64,000 nucleotides of DNA from Ruminococcus gauvreauii (GTDB lineage Bacteria; Bacillota; Clostridia; Lachnospirales; Lachnospiraceae). A program made the position numbers and the translations under genes. This document shows positions 41,389 through 50,120 of this stretch, in pieces (the first letter of the stretch is position 1; each line of letters starts with the position of its first letter). The stretch covers positions 1,984,001 to 2,048,000 of the forward strand of contig NZ_CP102290.1 of the NCBI RefSeq assembly GCF_025151995.1, given 5' to 3'. The notes under the pieces are model-generated. The model did no database searches. It was not told where the DNA came from and saw only the letters and a program-made list of their open reading frames with translations.

Positions 41389-42762
41389 ATGGATACCAGA
41401 TTACACATCAAACAAAAAAGAATAAAGGCGGAACAGGCGGTGGCTGTGGGATTCTTTGTGAGCATTTTACTGGGAAGTGTACTGCTCGCCCTTCCGCTTA
41501 GCGCGGCGGACGGCCAGGCGACGCCGTATACAGACGCTCTGTTTACGGCGGTCACTTCTGTCTGCGTGACCGGACTTGTGACTGTGACGACAGCGCTGCA
41601 CTGGAGTTTATTCGGCAAGATTGTGATCCTGATCCTGATTCAGATCGGCGGTCTTGGAATTATGAGCATCATGACCGTGTTCTTCCTGGCGCTGCGAAGG
41701 AGAATATCGCTGGGAAGCCAGAAGCTTTTGAAGGAGAGCTATAACCTCGGACAGATGGAGGGCGTGGTGGGTCTGGTTAAAAAGATTGTCCTGGGCACAC
41801 TCACGGTCGAAGGCGCCGGGGCCGTGCTGTATGCATGCTGTCTCGTTCCGCAATACGGTCTGCGAAAAGGTGTTTTCATGTCTGTGTTTAATGCCGTTTC
41901 CTGTTTCTGCAATGCGGGGATGGATATTATCGGTCCGGACAGCCTGAAACCGTTTGTCAGCAATCCCCTGATGAATATCACAACCATGCTGCTGATCATA
42001 CTTGGCGGCATCGGTTTTATCGTATGGTGGGATATTCTGAATTTCATCAATAGCAGACGGGGCGCCAACAGAAGACGCAACCGCCAGCTGGGGCTGCATA
42101 CGAAGCTGGTACTGATTGTGACGGCGATTCTGGTCGTCGGAGGAGCACTGCTGATTCTGATGTTTGAATGGAGCAACTCCAGAACCCTGGGTAACCTGTC
42201 GGTTCCTGACAAGCTGATGGCTGCCCTGTTTCAGTCGGTGACAACAAGGACCGCAGGGTTTGAGACCATCGCACAGGCAAGCTTTTCAGATGCCACAGCG
42301 CTGCTGTCAATGGTGCTGATGTTTATCGGCGGCTCACCGCTTGGAACCGCTGGGGGGATGAAGACAACGACCGCTGCGCTTGTGGTGCTGCTGGTCTGTA
42401 TGTTTATTCAGGGGGAAGAGAGTATCGTGCTGTTTAATCGAAGGATCTCCATGAGCAACGTTCGGACAGCGGTGGTTATCGTGTCGGTGGGACTGACGGT
42501 GGCGGTTACGGGGACTCTGCTGCTCACGCTGGCAGCCGACGCTCCGTTTCTGGATGCGGCGTACGAAGTGGTGTCGGCACTTGGCACCGTGGGGCTGAGC
42601 AGAGGCCTGACACCTCATCTGCCGTGGGCAGGCAAGGTGATTATCATGGTGATCATGTATATCGGGAGGATCGGGCCGATTACCCTGATGCTGGCACTCG
42701 TCAGAAAGAAACGGAAGAAGCAGCAGATTCAGTATCCGGAACAACAGATTATGATAGGATAG
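41389..42762 (+). CDS. ktrB: Trk/Ktr potassium transporter membrane subunit
   Basis: A 457-residue K+ channel-like subunit. Four P-loop repeats carry selectivity-filter segments, including TSVCVTGLVT, NAVSCFCNAG, TTRTAGFET and the ALGTVGLS region. The N-terminal helix starts EQAVAVGFFVSILLGSVLL. It is paired with the cytosolic gating subunit encoded next. It imports K+ driven by membrane potential or Na+. The start codon is close to the preceding terminator and has only a weak AGGTGA ribosome site. Confidence 0.9.
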   Translation: MDTRLHIKQKRIKAEQAVAVGFFVSILLGSVLLALPLSAADGQATPYTDALFTAVTSVCVTGLVTVTTALHWSLFGKIVILILIQIGGLGIMSIMTVFFLALRRRISLGSQKLLKESYNLGQMEGVVGLVKKIVLGTLTVEGAGAVLYACCLVPQYGLRKGVFMSVFNAVSCFCNAGMDIIGPDSLKPFVSNPLMNITTMLLIILGGIGFIVWWDILNFINSRRGANRRRNRQLGLHTKLVLIVTAILVVGGALLILMFEWSNSRTLGNLSVPDKLMAALFQSVTTRTAGFETIAQASFSDATALLSMVLMFIGGSPLGTAGGMKTTTAALVVLLVCMFIQGEESIVLFNRRISMSNVRTAVVIVSVGLTVAVTGTLLLTLAADAPFLDAAYEVVSALGTVGLSRGLTPHLPWAGKVIIMVIMYIGRIGPITLMLALVRKKRKKQQIQYPEQQIMIG

Positions 42763-42771
42763 GTGAGACGA

Positions 42772-43431
42772 ATGGGAAAAAAACAGTATGCCGTGTTGGG
42801 ACTTGGAAAGTTTGGCTGGAGTGTCGCAATGACGCTTGCGCAGAGCGGATGCGAGGTTCTCGCAGTTGATAAAAACAGGGAGATTGTTGAGGCGATCGCC
42901 GATGAAGTGACCTGTGCGGTGCATGCGGATATGACGAATCCGAAAGCGGTTCACAGCCTGGGGCTTGAGAGCATCGATGTGGCGGTAATCGCGCTTGCCG
43001 AGGATATGGAGACGAGCATCATGGGAACCATACTGGTAAAAGAAGCGAATGTTCCGTACGTACTGGCAAAGGCAGTAAGTGCACTGCATGCGACGATACT
43101 GAAAAAGATAGGAGCCGACGAAGTCGTATTCCCGGAACAGGATTCCGGCGTCCGGCTGGCAAGAAATCTGGTATCGGGAGGATTCGAAGACCTGTTTTCA
43201 CTTTCCGATGCGTTCAGTATGGTCGAGCTGAAAATGCCCGCCCAATGGACGGGAAAAACGCTTCGCGAGCTGGACTTGAGAGGCCGTTACCACATTAATG
43301 TAGCGGCAATCAAGGAAGGAGAGGACGTAAGAGTCAGTCTGCATCCGGATGAACAGCTGGACAGCAATGCAACAATGGTACTGATCGGCAATAATATTGA
43401 TTTAGAAAGAATGAAGGGCAAGTTAAAGTAA
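42772..43431 (+). CDS. ktrA: Trk/Ktr potassium transporter gating subunit
   Basis: A 219-residue RCK protein: a Rossmann NAD/ATP-binding domain (QYAVLGLGKFGWSVAMTLA) followed by a TrkA_C domain (KTLRELDLRGRYHINVAAI). It gates the preceding membrane subunit in response to nucleotides. The ATG at 42772 is preferred over the GTG at 42763 because AGGTGA is well placed for it. It ends one base before the methyltransferase gene. Confidence 0.9.
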   Translation: MGKKQYAVLGLGKFGWSVAMTLAQSGCEVLAVDKNREIVEAIADEVTCAVHADMTNPKAVHSLGLESIDVAVIALAEDMETSIMGTILVKEANVPYVLAKAVSALHATILKKIGADEVVFPEQDSGVRLARNLVSGGFEDLFSLSDAFSMVELKMPAQWTGKTLRELDLRGRYHINVAAIKEGEDVRVSLHPDEQLDSNATMVLIGNNIDLERMKGKLK

Positions 43432-43432
43432 T

Positions 43433-44206
43433 ATGATAACAAGTACAGCGAACCGTCAGGTGAAACGAGTGATACAACTTCAGAAGAAAGGAAAACTGCG
43501 AAGGGAAGACGACTGTTTTATCGCAGAAGGCATGAAAATGGCGCTGGAGGCACCCAGGGAGCGGATTCTGCAGGTTTATATGTCGGAGTCTTTTGCGCGT
43601 GAGAAGGGACTCCCCGGACAACTGGAGCATTTGCCGTGTGAAGTGGTGGACGACAGGGTCTTTGAACAGATGTCGGATACCATCACACCGCAGGGGATCC
43701 TTTGTCTGATCCGGCAGTTCCATTACACGCAGGAGGATCTTCTGAAGAAAGAGAATCCGCTGCTGCTGCTGTTGGAGGACCTTCAGGATCCGGGCAATGT
43801 GGGGACTATTTTCCGCACGGCAGAGGGGGCAGGTGTGGACGGCATTATTCTGAGCCATAACAGTGTGGATATCTACAACCCCAAGACAATACGTTCCACG
43901 ATGGGTTCTGTCTACCGGATGCCGTTTCTGTATGCGGAGGATCTGCCGGAGATTCTGAAAATGTTGAAAAAAGAAGGCATCTGTACGTATGCGGCACATC
44001 TGGATGGGCAAAATACGTATGACAGGGAAGATTATCGGGGAGGAACGGCATTTTTAATCGGGAATGAGGGAAATGGGCTAAGCAGTGAACTGACAGCGGG
44101 GGCCCAGCGCAGGATAAGAATACCGATGGAGGGAAAGCTGGAGTCCCTGAATGCGGCTGTGGCAGCGGCTCTGCTGATGTATGAGGTGCACCGGCAGAGA
44201 AGTTAA
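43433..44206 (+). CDS. SpoU-family RNA 2'-O-methyltransferase
   Basis: A 257-residue SPOUT methyltransferase. It begins with the substrate-binding domain (TSTANRQVKRVIQLQKKGKLR) and carries motif 1 LEDLQDPGNVGTIFRTAEGAG, motif 2 FLIGNEGNGLS and motif 3 IPMEGKLESLNAAVAAALLMYE, which build the SAM-binding knot. It modifies the ribose of an rRNA or tRNA nucleotide; the target is not readable. It starts 1 nt after ktrA. Confidence 0.9.
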   Translation: MITSTANRQVKRVIQLQKKGKLRREDDCFIAEGMKMALEAPRERILQVYMSESFAREKGLPGQLEHLPCEVVDDRVFEQMSDTITPQGILCLIRQFHYTQEDLLKKENPLLLLLEDLQDPGNVGTIFRTAEGAGVDGIILSHNSVDIYNPKTIRSTMGSVYRMPFLYAEDLPEILKMLKKEGICTYAAHLDGQNTYDREDYRGGTAFLIGNEGNGLSSELTAGAQRRIRIPMEGKLESLNAAVAAALLMYEVHRQRS

Positions 44207-44222
44207 AGTGCTGCAAAAAGGC

Positions 44223-44251
44223 TCGACTTTCGTCAGATTTTCGTTTACAAT
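44223..44251 (+). promoter_or_regulatory. promoter of the deacetylase gene
   Basis: TCGACT (44223-44228) and TACAAT (44246-44251) with a 17-nt spacer, 40 nt before the start codon. Confidence 0.55.
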
Positions 44252-44291
44252 GGAGCCATACAGAGTTCTTGGCAGAGAAAGGGGTTATTAA

Positions 44292-45773
44292 ATGGGAGAA
44301 AATTTAAGCAGGAAGGAACAAAAACGTCGGAAACAGAAGAAGCGTTTGATGGTGAAGAGCATCATTCTGCTTGTATTGCTCGTTATTCTTGGCGGAGCCA
44401 TCTGGGTTTTGGCTGAACAGATGAAGGGGAACAGTCAGACGGGTCAGGAGGAGGCCGGCAATGAACCGGGAGTGACAGAGGGAGACGCTCCGGAGCCGAC
44501 AGAGGAAGCAAAGGAGACAACGACAGAGGCCGGACAGGGAGATAAGGAGAGCATACTTGCTGAAGCCGAACTGCTGGCAGCGCAGTATGATTATGATGCT
44601 GCCATCGCAAAACTCCAGGAGGTTCCGGACGCGGCAAATGATTCGGACGTGGCGGCAAAGACCGAGGAGTATGAGGCGACAAAAGCGAGCTGTGTGCCGG
44701 TGAATATCGATCAGGTAACGCACATCTTCTATCACTCGCTCGTAGTCGATCCTGATAAATGCTTCGGTAATCCGGACGATCCGCTGACAGCCGGATTCAA
44801 TCAATGGATGACAACCGTCAGCGAATTCAACAAGATCACACAGTCAATGTACGACAATGGCTATGTGATGGTCCGTCTGCGCGACCTGGTGAATCAGACG
44901 ACGGATGCGGATGGAACGGTTCACTTTACAAAGGCTGAGATCATGCTGCCGCCGGGCAAAAAAGCGTTTGTACTTTCCCTTGACGATCTTTCCTACTATC
45001 ACAGCTATGATGGAAGAGGGATCGCATCCAGGGTAGTACTCGACGATAACGGTAAGCCGACATGCGAGTACATTGAGGATGACGGGACCGTAACGACTGG
45101 CGCGTATGACGTTGTACCTCTGATGGATCAGTTTATCGCAGAGCATCCTGACGCTTCATACCGCGGGGCAAAAGGAATCATTGCGCTGACAGGCTACAAC
45201 GGCATCCTGGGATACCGCACAGACGGCGTCTATGAGAGCCGTGATCCGGAACACCTGGGGCAGGATCAGAAGGCATGGTTGGATGCACATCCTGACTTTA
45301 ACTATGAAGAGGAATGCGCCCAGGCGAAGAAGGTCGCAGATGCTATGAAGGAGGATGGCTGGGAGTTTGCAAGCCATACCTGGGGGCATCGTCATATCGC
45401 GCAGATCTCGCTGGATGATCTGAAAGCGGATACGGAAAAATGGGAGACCTATGTGTCGCCGCTTGTCGGCGGGACGGACACGATCATCTTTGCACACGGT
45501 GAGGATCTGGGAGACTGGCACGATTATGCCCCGGATAATGAGAAATTTAATTATCTGAAATCTAAAGGATATAATTTCTTCTGCAATGTAGATTCCACAC
45601 AATACTTTGTGCAGGTCCGTGACAACTATGTGCGTCAGGGAAGAAGGAACCTGGACGGTTACCGGCTGTATCAGGATAAGATCATGGAAGATCCGTCGCA
45701 GCGCAAGACTGCTGATCTGTTTGATGCCGCAGAGGTTTATGACACCAGCAGGCCGAACGTACCGGAACTTTAA
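44292..45773 (+). CDS. membrane-anchored polysaccharide deacetylase
   Basis: A 493-residue protein with a basic N-terminus, one membrane anchor (about residues 22-42, SIILLVLLVILGGAIWVLA) and an acidic linker. The catalytic part resembles family 4 carbohydrate esterases: motif 1 LSLDDLSYY with the base and metal Asp, and motif 2 ASHTWGHRH with the metal-binding His pair. It probably removes acetyl groups from a cell-envelope glycan outside the cell. The arrangement differs enough from standard members that the substrate cannot be assigned. Confidence 0.78.
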   Translation: MGENLSRKEQKRRKQKKRLMVKSIILLVLLVILGGAIWVLAEQMKGNSQTGQEEAGNEPGVTEGDAPEPTEEAKETTTEAGQGDKESILAEAELLAAQYDYDAAIAKLQEVPDAANDSDVAAKTEEYEATKASCVPVNIDQVTHIFYHSLVVDPDKCFGNPDDPLTAGFNQWMTTVSEFNKITQSMYDNGYVMVRLRDLVNQTTDADGTVHFTKAEIMLPPGKKAFVLSLDDLSYYHSYDGRGIASRVVLDDNGKPTCEYIEDDGTVTTGAYDVVPLMDQFIAEHPDASYRGAKGIIALTGYNGILGYRTDGVYESRDPEHLGQDQKAWLDAHPDFNYEEECAQAKKVADAMKEDGWEFASHTWGHRHIAQISLDDLKADTEKWETYVSPLVGGTDTIIFAHGEDLGDWHDYAPDNEKFNYLKSKGYNFFCNVDSTQYFVQVRDNYVRQGRRNLDGYRLYQDKIMEDPSQRKTADLFDAAEVYDTSRPNVPEL

Positions 45774-45785
45774 TATAACAATGGC

Positions 45786-45828
45786 AAATGCTGCACCCTG
45801 CAGTTAGCTTCATGCAGGGGCAGCATTT
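45786..45828. terminator. terminator-like hairpin between deacetylase and gntR
   Basis: AAATGCTGC-A-CCCTGCA pairs with TGCAGGG-GCAGCATTT around a 10-nt loop, with one bulge. Only an AT-rich stretch follows, so termination may be partial. Confidence 0.6.
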
Positions 45829-45850
45829 ATTATTCCACAGGGAGGCAGAA

Positions 45851-46546
45851 ATGACAGATAAACAAGAGATGAATGAGAAAGCATATGAAAAAGTATTCCG
45901 CTATATCAAAAACGGGATTATGAACGAAGACTATCAGCTTGGAGAAAAACTTCCGCCTGAGCGTGAACTGGCAGTCAGGCTTTCAGTCAGCCGCAACACG
46001 GTCAGAGAAGCGTTTCGGACTCTGGGGATGATGGGAGTGGTTGAAAGCCAGCAGGGTGCAGGAAACTATATATCCGGTAATTTTGAGAAAAATCTGATCG
46101 AGTTTCTCTCCATGATGTTTGTGCTGCAGCGGGTTGAATATCCGCAGATCAGCAAACTGCGCGCGGGTCTGGAACAGAAGGCAGTGGAGCTCGGGGCGCA
46201 AAACAGAACGGAAGAAGAACTGGAAGAACTGGGCGACATCTTAAAGGAGATGCGAAAAAACGATGGAAGTAAAAATGCGGGACTGGATGCCAGATTTCAC
46301 TCTGTTCTTGCCGCCACCTCAAAGAATAAGCCCATTATACAGATTCTGCAGGCTTTAAGTTCGGTGACGGAATCCTTTATCAGTGACATGCACAGAGATA
46401 TCATGGTTTCAGAGGAAGCCAAAAAGCAGCTGCAGGAGGCGCATGAGCAGATTGTGCTGGCATTGGAAGAGCGCGACGGGGAGAGGGCGGAACAGGCGGT
46501 AAAGTTTCATTTTGAGACGGTGGATGAACAGCTTGCGCTGAGGTAA
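45851..46546 (+). CDS. GntR-family (FadR/LldR type) regulator of the lactate operon
   Basis: A 231-residue regulator. The winged-helix domain has YQLGEKLPPERELAVRLSVSRNTVREAFRTL, and the all-helical FadR C-terminal ligand domain has ARFHSVLAATSKNKPI with the usual Asp and His metal or ligand positions. It lies directly upstream of the Etf/lactate dehydrogenase genes, and its subfamily's operator pattern (TTGGTnnnACCAA) is present in their promoter. A lactate-responsive repressor is the likely role. Confidence 0.88.
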   Translation: MTDKQEMNEKAYEKVFRYIKNGIMNEDYQLGEKLPPERELAVRLSVSRNTVREAFRTLGMMGVVESQQGAGNYISGNFEKNLIEFLSMMFVLQRVEYPQISKLRAGLEQKAVELGAQNRTEEELEELGDILKEMRKNDGSKNAGLDARFHSVLAATSKNKPIIQILQALSSVTESFISDMHRDIMVSEEAKKQLQEAHEQIVLALEERDGERAEQAVKFHFETVDEQLALR

Positions 46547-46625
46547 CGGATACGATCAGGGCGACCCTGCGGTCATCCCGCCTTTATTTTTTAAAGGTTC
46601 TTCGCACAATCCTCCGTATAATAAC

Positions 46626-46654
46626 TGGACATATCGGCGGATTAGGTATATAAT
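46626..46654 (+). promoter_or_regulatory. promoter of the lactate operon
   Basis: TGGACA (46626-46631) and TATAAT (46649-46654) with a 17-nt spacer. Confidence 0.75.
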
Positions 46655-46660
46655 GGCAGT

Positions 46661-46679
46661 AAATTGGTCCTACCAATTT
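46661..46679. promoter_or_regulatory. LldR/FadR-type operator
   Basis: AAATTGGTCCTACCAATTT is a perfect dyad of 8-nt arms around CCT, covering the expected transcription start. It has the TGGTnnnACCA core of GntR proteins of the FadR subfamily and closely resembles lactate-regulator operators. Bound repressor would block promoter escape. Confidence 0.82.
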
Positions 46680-46708
46680 GGGGTGAAATAAATATTCAGG
46701 AGGAAATT

Positions 46709-47497
46709 ATGAAAACTTTAGTGTGTATTAAGCAAGTGCCGGAGACGAACAGGGTGAATGTAGACCCTGTGACGGGAGTTCTCATGCGGGACGGCGTGGA
46801 TTCCAAGATGAATCCGTACGACTTGTATGCCCTTGAGACAGCATTAAAGCTGCGGGAGGAAAAAGGAGGAACAATCACAGTCATAAGCATGGGACCGCCA
46901 CAGGCGGAGGCGGTGATCAGAGAAGCATTTGCGATGGGGGCAGACGCGGGGATTCTGCTGTCCGACCGGAAATTTGGCGGGGCGGACGTACTTGCTACCA
47001 GCTATACGCTTTCTCAGGGAATCAAAAAGGCGGGACATTTCGATCTGATCCTCTGCGGAAAACAGACGACAGACGGCGATACGGCGCAGGTAGGAGCAGA
47101 GATCAGTGAATGGCTTGGAATCCCCAGCGTATCCAATGTACGTAGTATTGTGATGGCAGAACAGGACAGTATTACAGTGGAAATGGATATGCCCAGGGAC
47201 GTGGAGACTGTAAAGGTGAAATTTCCGTGCCTGCTTGCAGTAGACAAAGATATATTTCAGCCTCGCCTCCCCTCTTACCTCAAGAAGATGGCATCTGCAG
47301 ACAAAGAGATCACGGTGCTGTCTCTTGCGGATATGGATGATACAGATGAGCAGCATTATGGGCTGAATGGATCCCCGACGCAAGTGCGGCGGATATTTCC
47401 GCCGTCATCAGATGCGCGGCATGAATACTGGGACGATGACAGTGATACAGTGACTGACCGGCTGTTCGGCATGTTGAAAGAACGAAAATTTATCTAG
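46709..47497 (+). CDS. lctB: electron transfer flavoprotein beta subunit (LctB-like)
   Basis: A 262-residue EtfB. The start is TLVCIKQVPETNRVNVDP and the nucleotide-binding block is AGHFDLILCGKQTTDGDTAQVG (residues 110-131). In electron-bifurcating Etfs this subunit binds the bifurcating FAD and NADH. It lies immediately before the alpha subunit. The ATG at 46709 follows AGGAGG; an earlier in-frame codon lies inside the operator and is not used. Confidence 0.92.
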   Translation: MKTLVCIKQVPETNRVNVDPVTGVLMRDGVDSKMNPYDLYALETALKLREEKGGTITVISMGPPQAEAVIREAFAMGADAGILLSDRKFGGADVLATSYTLSQGIKKAGHFDLILCGKQTTDGDTAQVGAEISEWLGIPSVSNVRSIVMAEQDSITVEMDMPRDVETVKVKFPCLLAVDKDIFQPRLPSYLKKMASADKEITVLSLADMDDTDEQHYGLNGSPTQVRRIFPPSSDARHEYWDDDSDTVTDRLFGMLKERKFI

Positions 47498-47506
47498 GAG
47501 GGGAAT

Positions 47507-48703
47507 ATGGCAGGATTAATCATTGATCAAAGTAAGATCAGGGACATTCAGGCGGTGACGCAGATCTGCCCGTTTGGTGCGTTGGAAGAAAAGAACGGAA
47601 AGCTTGAAGTTAATGCGGCATGTAAATTATGTAAACTTTGTGTGAAAAAGGGACCGGAGGGTGCCATCACTTACATAGATGACAAAAAGAAACAGCAGAT
47701 TGATAAAAGTCTGTGGACAGGAATCAGCGTATACGTCGATCATGTGGAGGGAGAGATCCATCCGGTTACTTATGAACTGCTCGGAAAAGCCAGAGAACTG
47801 GCAGCCGGCATTCACCATCCGGTTTATGCGGTCATGATGGGGAGCCGCGTAAAAAAAAGCAGCCGCCAGCTCCTACGTTACGGTGTGGATAACGTGTATG
47901 TTTATGACCAGCCTAAACTGAAGGACTTTAATATTGAGACGTACACAAATGCATTTGAAGATCACATTCAAACGGTCAAACCGTCAGTGGTCCTGGTCGG
48001 GGCGACTGCGGTCGGTCGTCAGCTGGCACCCCGCGTTGCGGCGAGACTTAAGACGGGTCTGACTGCTGACTGCACGGCGCTGGAAATCAGTGACGATACA
48101 GACCTGGTCCAGATCAGGCCGGCATTCGGCGGCAATATCATGGCAGAGATCTGTACGCCCCACAGCCGTCCGCAGCTGGCAACTGTTCGCTATAAAGTGA
48201 TGAACGCGCCCGTCAGGGAGGCATCGGAATCAGGAGAGATCATAAGCTGCATGATTCCGGAGGAAAAGCTGGCCACCGGGATTGAAGTTCTCGGTGTTAA
48301 GGAAAAAGAACCGGAAAAAACGATCGAGACTGCCGGTGTGCTTGTGGTAGCAGGAAGAGGGGTTAAGAAGGAAGAAGACCTCGGCATGCTCAGGGAACTG
48401 GCAGAGCTGCTGGAGGGACAGCTTGCCTGCACAAGACCCATTGTTGAAGCCGGCTGGATGGATACCAGGAAACAGGTAGGGCTGAGCGGACGGACCGTGC
48501 GGCCGAAACTGATCATTACCTGCGGGGTATCGGGATCTGTCCAGTTTGCTGCCGGAATGAACAATTCAGAGTGTATTGTCGCGATCAATACCGATGAAAA
48601 AGCCAGCATTTTCAAGTCGGCACACTACTGTATTGTGGGAGATATCTATGAGGTGATTCCGAGGCTGATTGCACGCATCAGGAAAGAGAAGGAGGTATCA
48701 TAA
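47507..48703 (+). CDS. lctC: electron transfer flavoprotein alpha subunit with ferredoxin-like domain (LctC-like)
   Basis: A 398-residue EtfA with an N-terminal extension. The extension carries cysteines of a ferredoxin-like cluster domain (ICPFGALEE and ACKLCKLCVKKGPEGAI, residues 20-53), followed by the Etf domain (from about residue 70). The FAD-binding region is GLSGRTVRPKLIITCGVSGSVQF. This architecture is known from LctC of acetogens, where it passes electrons toward ferredoxin in lactate oxidation. It overlaps the dehydrogenase gene by one base. Confidence 0.9.
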   Translation: MAGLIIDQSKIRDIQAVTQICPFGALEEKNGKLEVNAACKLCKLCVKKGPEGAITYIDDKKKQQIDKSLWTGISVYVDHVEGEIHPVTYELLGKARELAAGIHHPVYAVMMGSRVKKSSRQLLRYGVDNVYVYDQPKLKDFNIETYTNAFEDHIQTVKPSVVLVGATAVGRQLAPRVAARLKTGLTADCTALEISDDTDLVQIRPAFGGNIMAEICTPHSRPQLATVRYKVMNAPVREASESGEIISCMIPEEKLATGIEVLGVKEKEPEKTIETAGVLVVAGRGVKKEEDLGMLRELAELLEGQLACTRPIVEAGWMDTRKQVGLSGRTVRPKLIITCGVSGSVQFAAGMNNSECIVAINTDEKASIFKSAHYCIVGDIYEVIPRLIARIRKEKEVS

Positions 48704-50106
48704 TGGCATTTAAGATGATCGACAGCAATGATATACAGAACCTTTGCAGTATGATCGGAGATGAAGAGCGAGTGCTTGTAGGAGAATACATAAAGGAAGA
48801 ATACTGCCACGATGAACTGGGCGGCACTTTCTGCACTCCGGATATTGTCATACGTGTACTGACAGCGCAGGAAATCTCAGATGTGATGCGGTATGCATAT
48901 GAACATGAAATCCCGGTGACGCCCAGGGGAGCAGGGACGGGACTGGTGGGATCGTGTGTGCCCGTGGAACGCGGCATTGTAATTGAGACGACCCTGATGA
49001 ACCGCATTCTGGAGCTGGATGAGGATAACCTGACGGTGACGGCAGAACCGGGAGTTCTTCTGATGGAGCTTGCCTCCTTTGCAGAAGACCATGAATTCTT
49101 CTATCCTCCGGATCCGGGAGAAAAATCCGCTACAATTGGCGGAAATATCAGCACCAATGCTGGCGGCATGCGTGCGGTGAAGTATGGAGTGACACGTGAT
49201 TACGTCAGAGGACTGGAGGTGGTGCTGCCGAATGGAAAGATCGTGGAGTTTGGCGGAAAGGTTGTAAAAAACAGTTCCGGCTATGCATTGAAAGACCTGA
49301 TCGTGGGATCGGAAGGAACACTCGGTATTGTGACGAAGGCAGTGCTGAAGCTGCTGCCGCTTCCCAAAAAATCCATCAGCCTGCTCGTACCGTTTCCCTC
49401 GCTGAAACAGGCGATCGGCACGGTTCCCCTTATTATTAAATCGAAATCCGTACCGACGGCGGTTGAATTCATGCAGCGGGAGGTCATCATGGACGCAGAA
49501 GAATATCTGGGCAGGAAATTCCCGGACAACCAGGCAGACGCTTACCTGCTCCTCAAATTTGACGGGGCTTCAACGGAGGAGATAGAAAAAGACTATCAGG
49601 GGGTAGCCGGGATATGTCTGGAACAGGGAGCGTATGATGTGCTGATCTCCAACACGGAGGAGCGAAATGATTCCATCTGGAAGGCAAGGGGAGCCTTTCT
49701 GGAAGCGATCAAGGGTTCTACTACCTATATGGATGAAGTTGATGTTGTAGTTCCGCGGAGCCAGGTTAATACACTGGTGGAATATATTCACAGTATCGAA
49801 GAAGAGGCCGGCGTTAGGATCAAAAGTTTCGGTCATGCAGGCGACGGTAATCTGCACGTTTATATTCTGAAAGACCAGCTCTCAGATGAAGAGTGGGAAC
49901 GCCGGATGAAAAGGGCGATGGAACTGATCTACAGCAAATCCAGGGAGCTTAATGGTAAAGTTTCAGGGGAACATGGAATTGGATATGCCAAGAAGCCATA
50001 CCTGTTTGAGGCTGAGGATCCGGAGGTCATGAATCTCATGAGAGGTATCAAGCGAGTTTTTGATCCGAAGAACATTCTGAATCCACATAAAGTATGTGAG
50101 GAATAA
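48703..50106 (+). CDS. lctD: FAD-linked D-lactate dehydrogenase (LctD/GlcD-like)
   Basis: A 467-residue FAD-linked oxidase. The FAD_binding_4 domain has PRGAGTGLVGSCVPV and the PPDPGEKSATIGGNISTNAG block. The C-terminal domain has HAGDGNLHVYIL and GEHGIGYAKKPYL. It oxidises D-lactate (glycolate cannot be excluded) and, with the EtfAB pair, forms the electron-confurcating lactate dehydrogenase that uses NAD+ while oxidising ferredoxin. Overlapping and tight spacing place all three in one operon. Confidence 0.9.
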   Translation: MAFKMIDSNDIQNLCSMIGDEERVLVGEYIKEEYCHDELGGTFCTPDIVIRVLTAQEISDVMRYAYEHEIPVTPRGAGTGLVGSCVPVERGIVIETTLMNRILELDEDNLTVTAEPGVLLMELASFAEDHEFFYPPDPGEKSATIGGNISTNAGGMRAVKYGVTRDYVRGLEVVLPNGKIVEFGGKVVKNSSGYALKDLIVGSEGTLGIVTKAVLKLLPLPKKSISLLVPFPSLKQAIGTVPLIIKSKSVPTAVEFMQREVIMDAEEYLGRKFPDNQADAYLLLKFDGASTEEIEKDYQGVAGICLEQGAYDVLISNTEERNDSIWKARGAFLEAIKGSTTYMDEVDVVVPRSQVNTLVEYIHSIEEEAGVRIKSFGHAGDGNLHVYILKDQLSDEEWERRMKRAMELIYSKSRELNGKVSGEHGIGYAKKPYLFEAEDPEVMNLMRGIKRVFDPKNILNPHKVCEE

Positions 50107-50120
50107 AAGAGGAGATGACG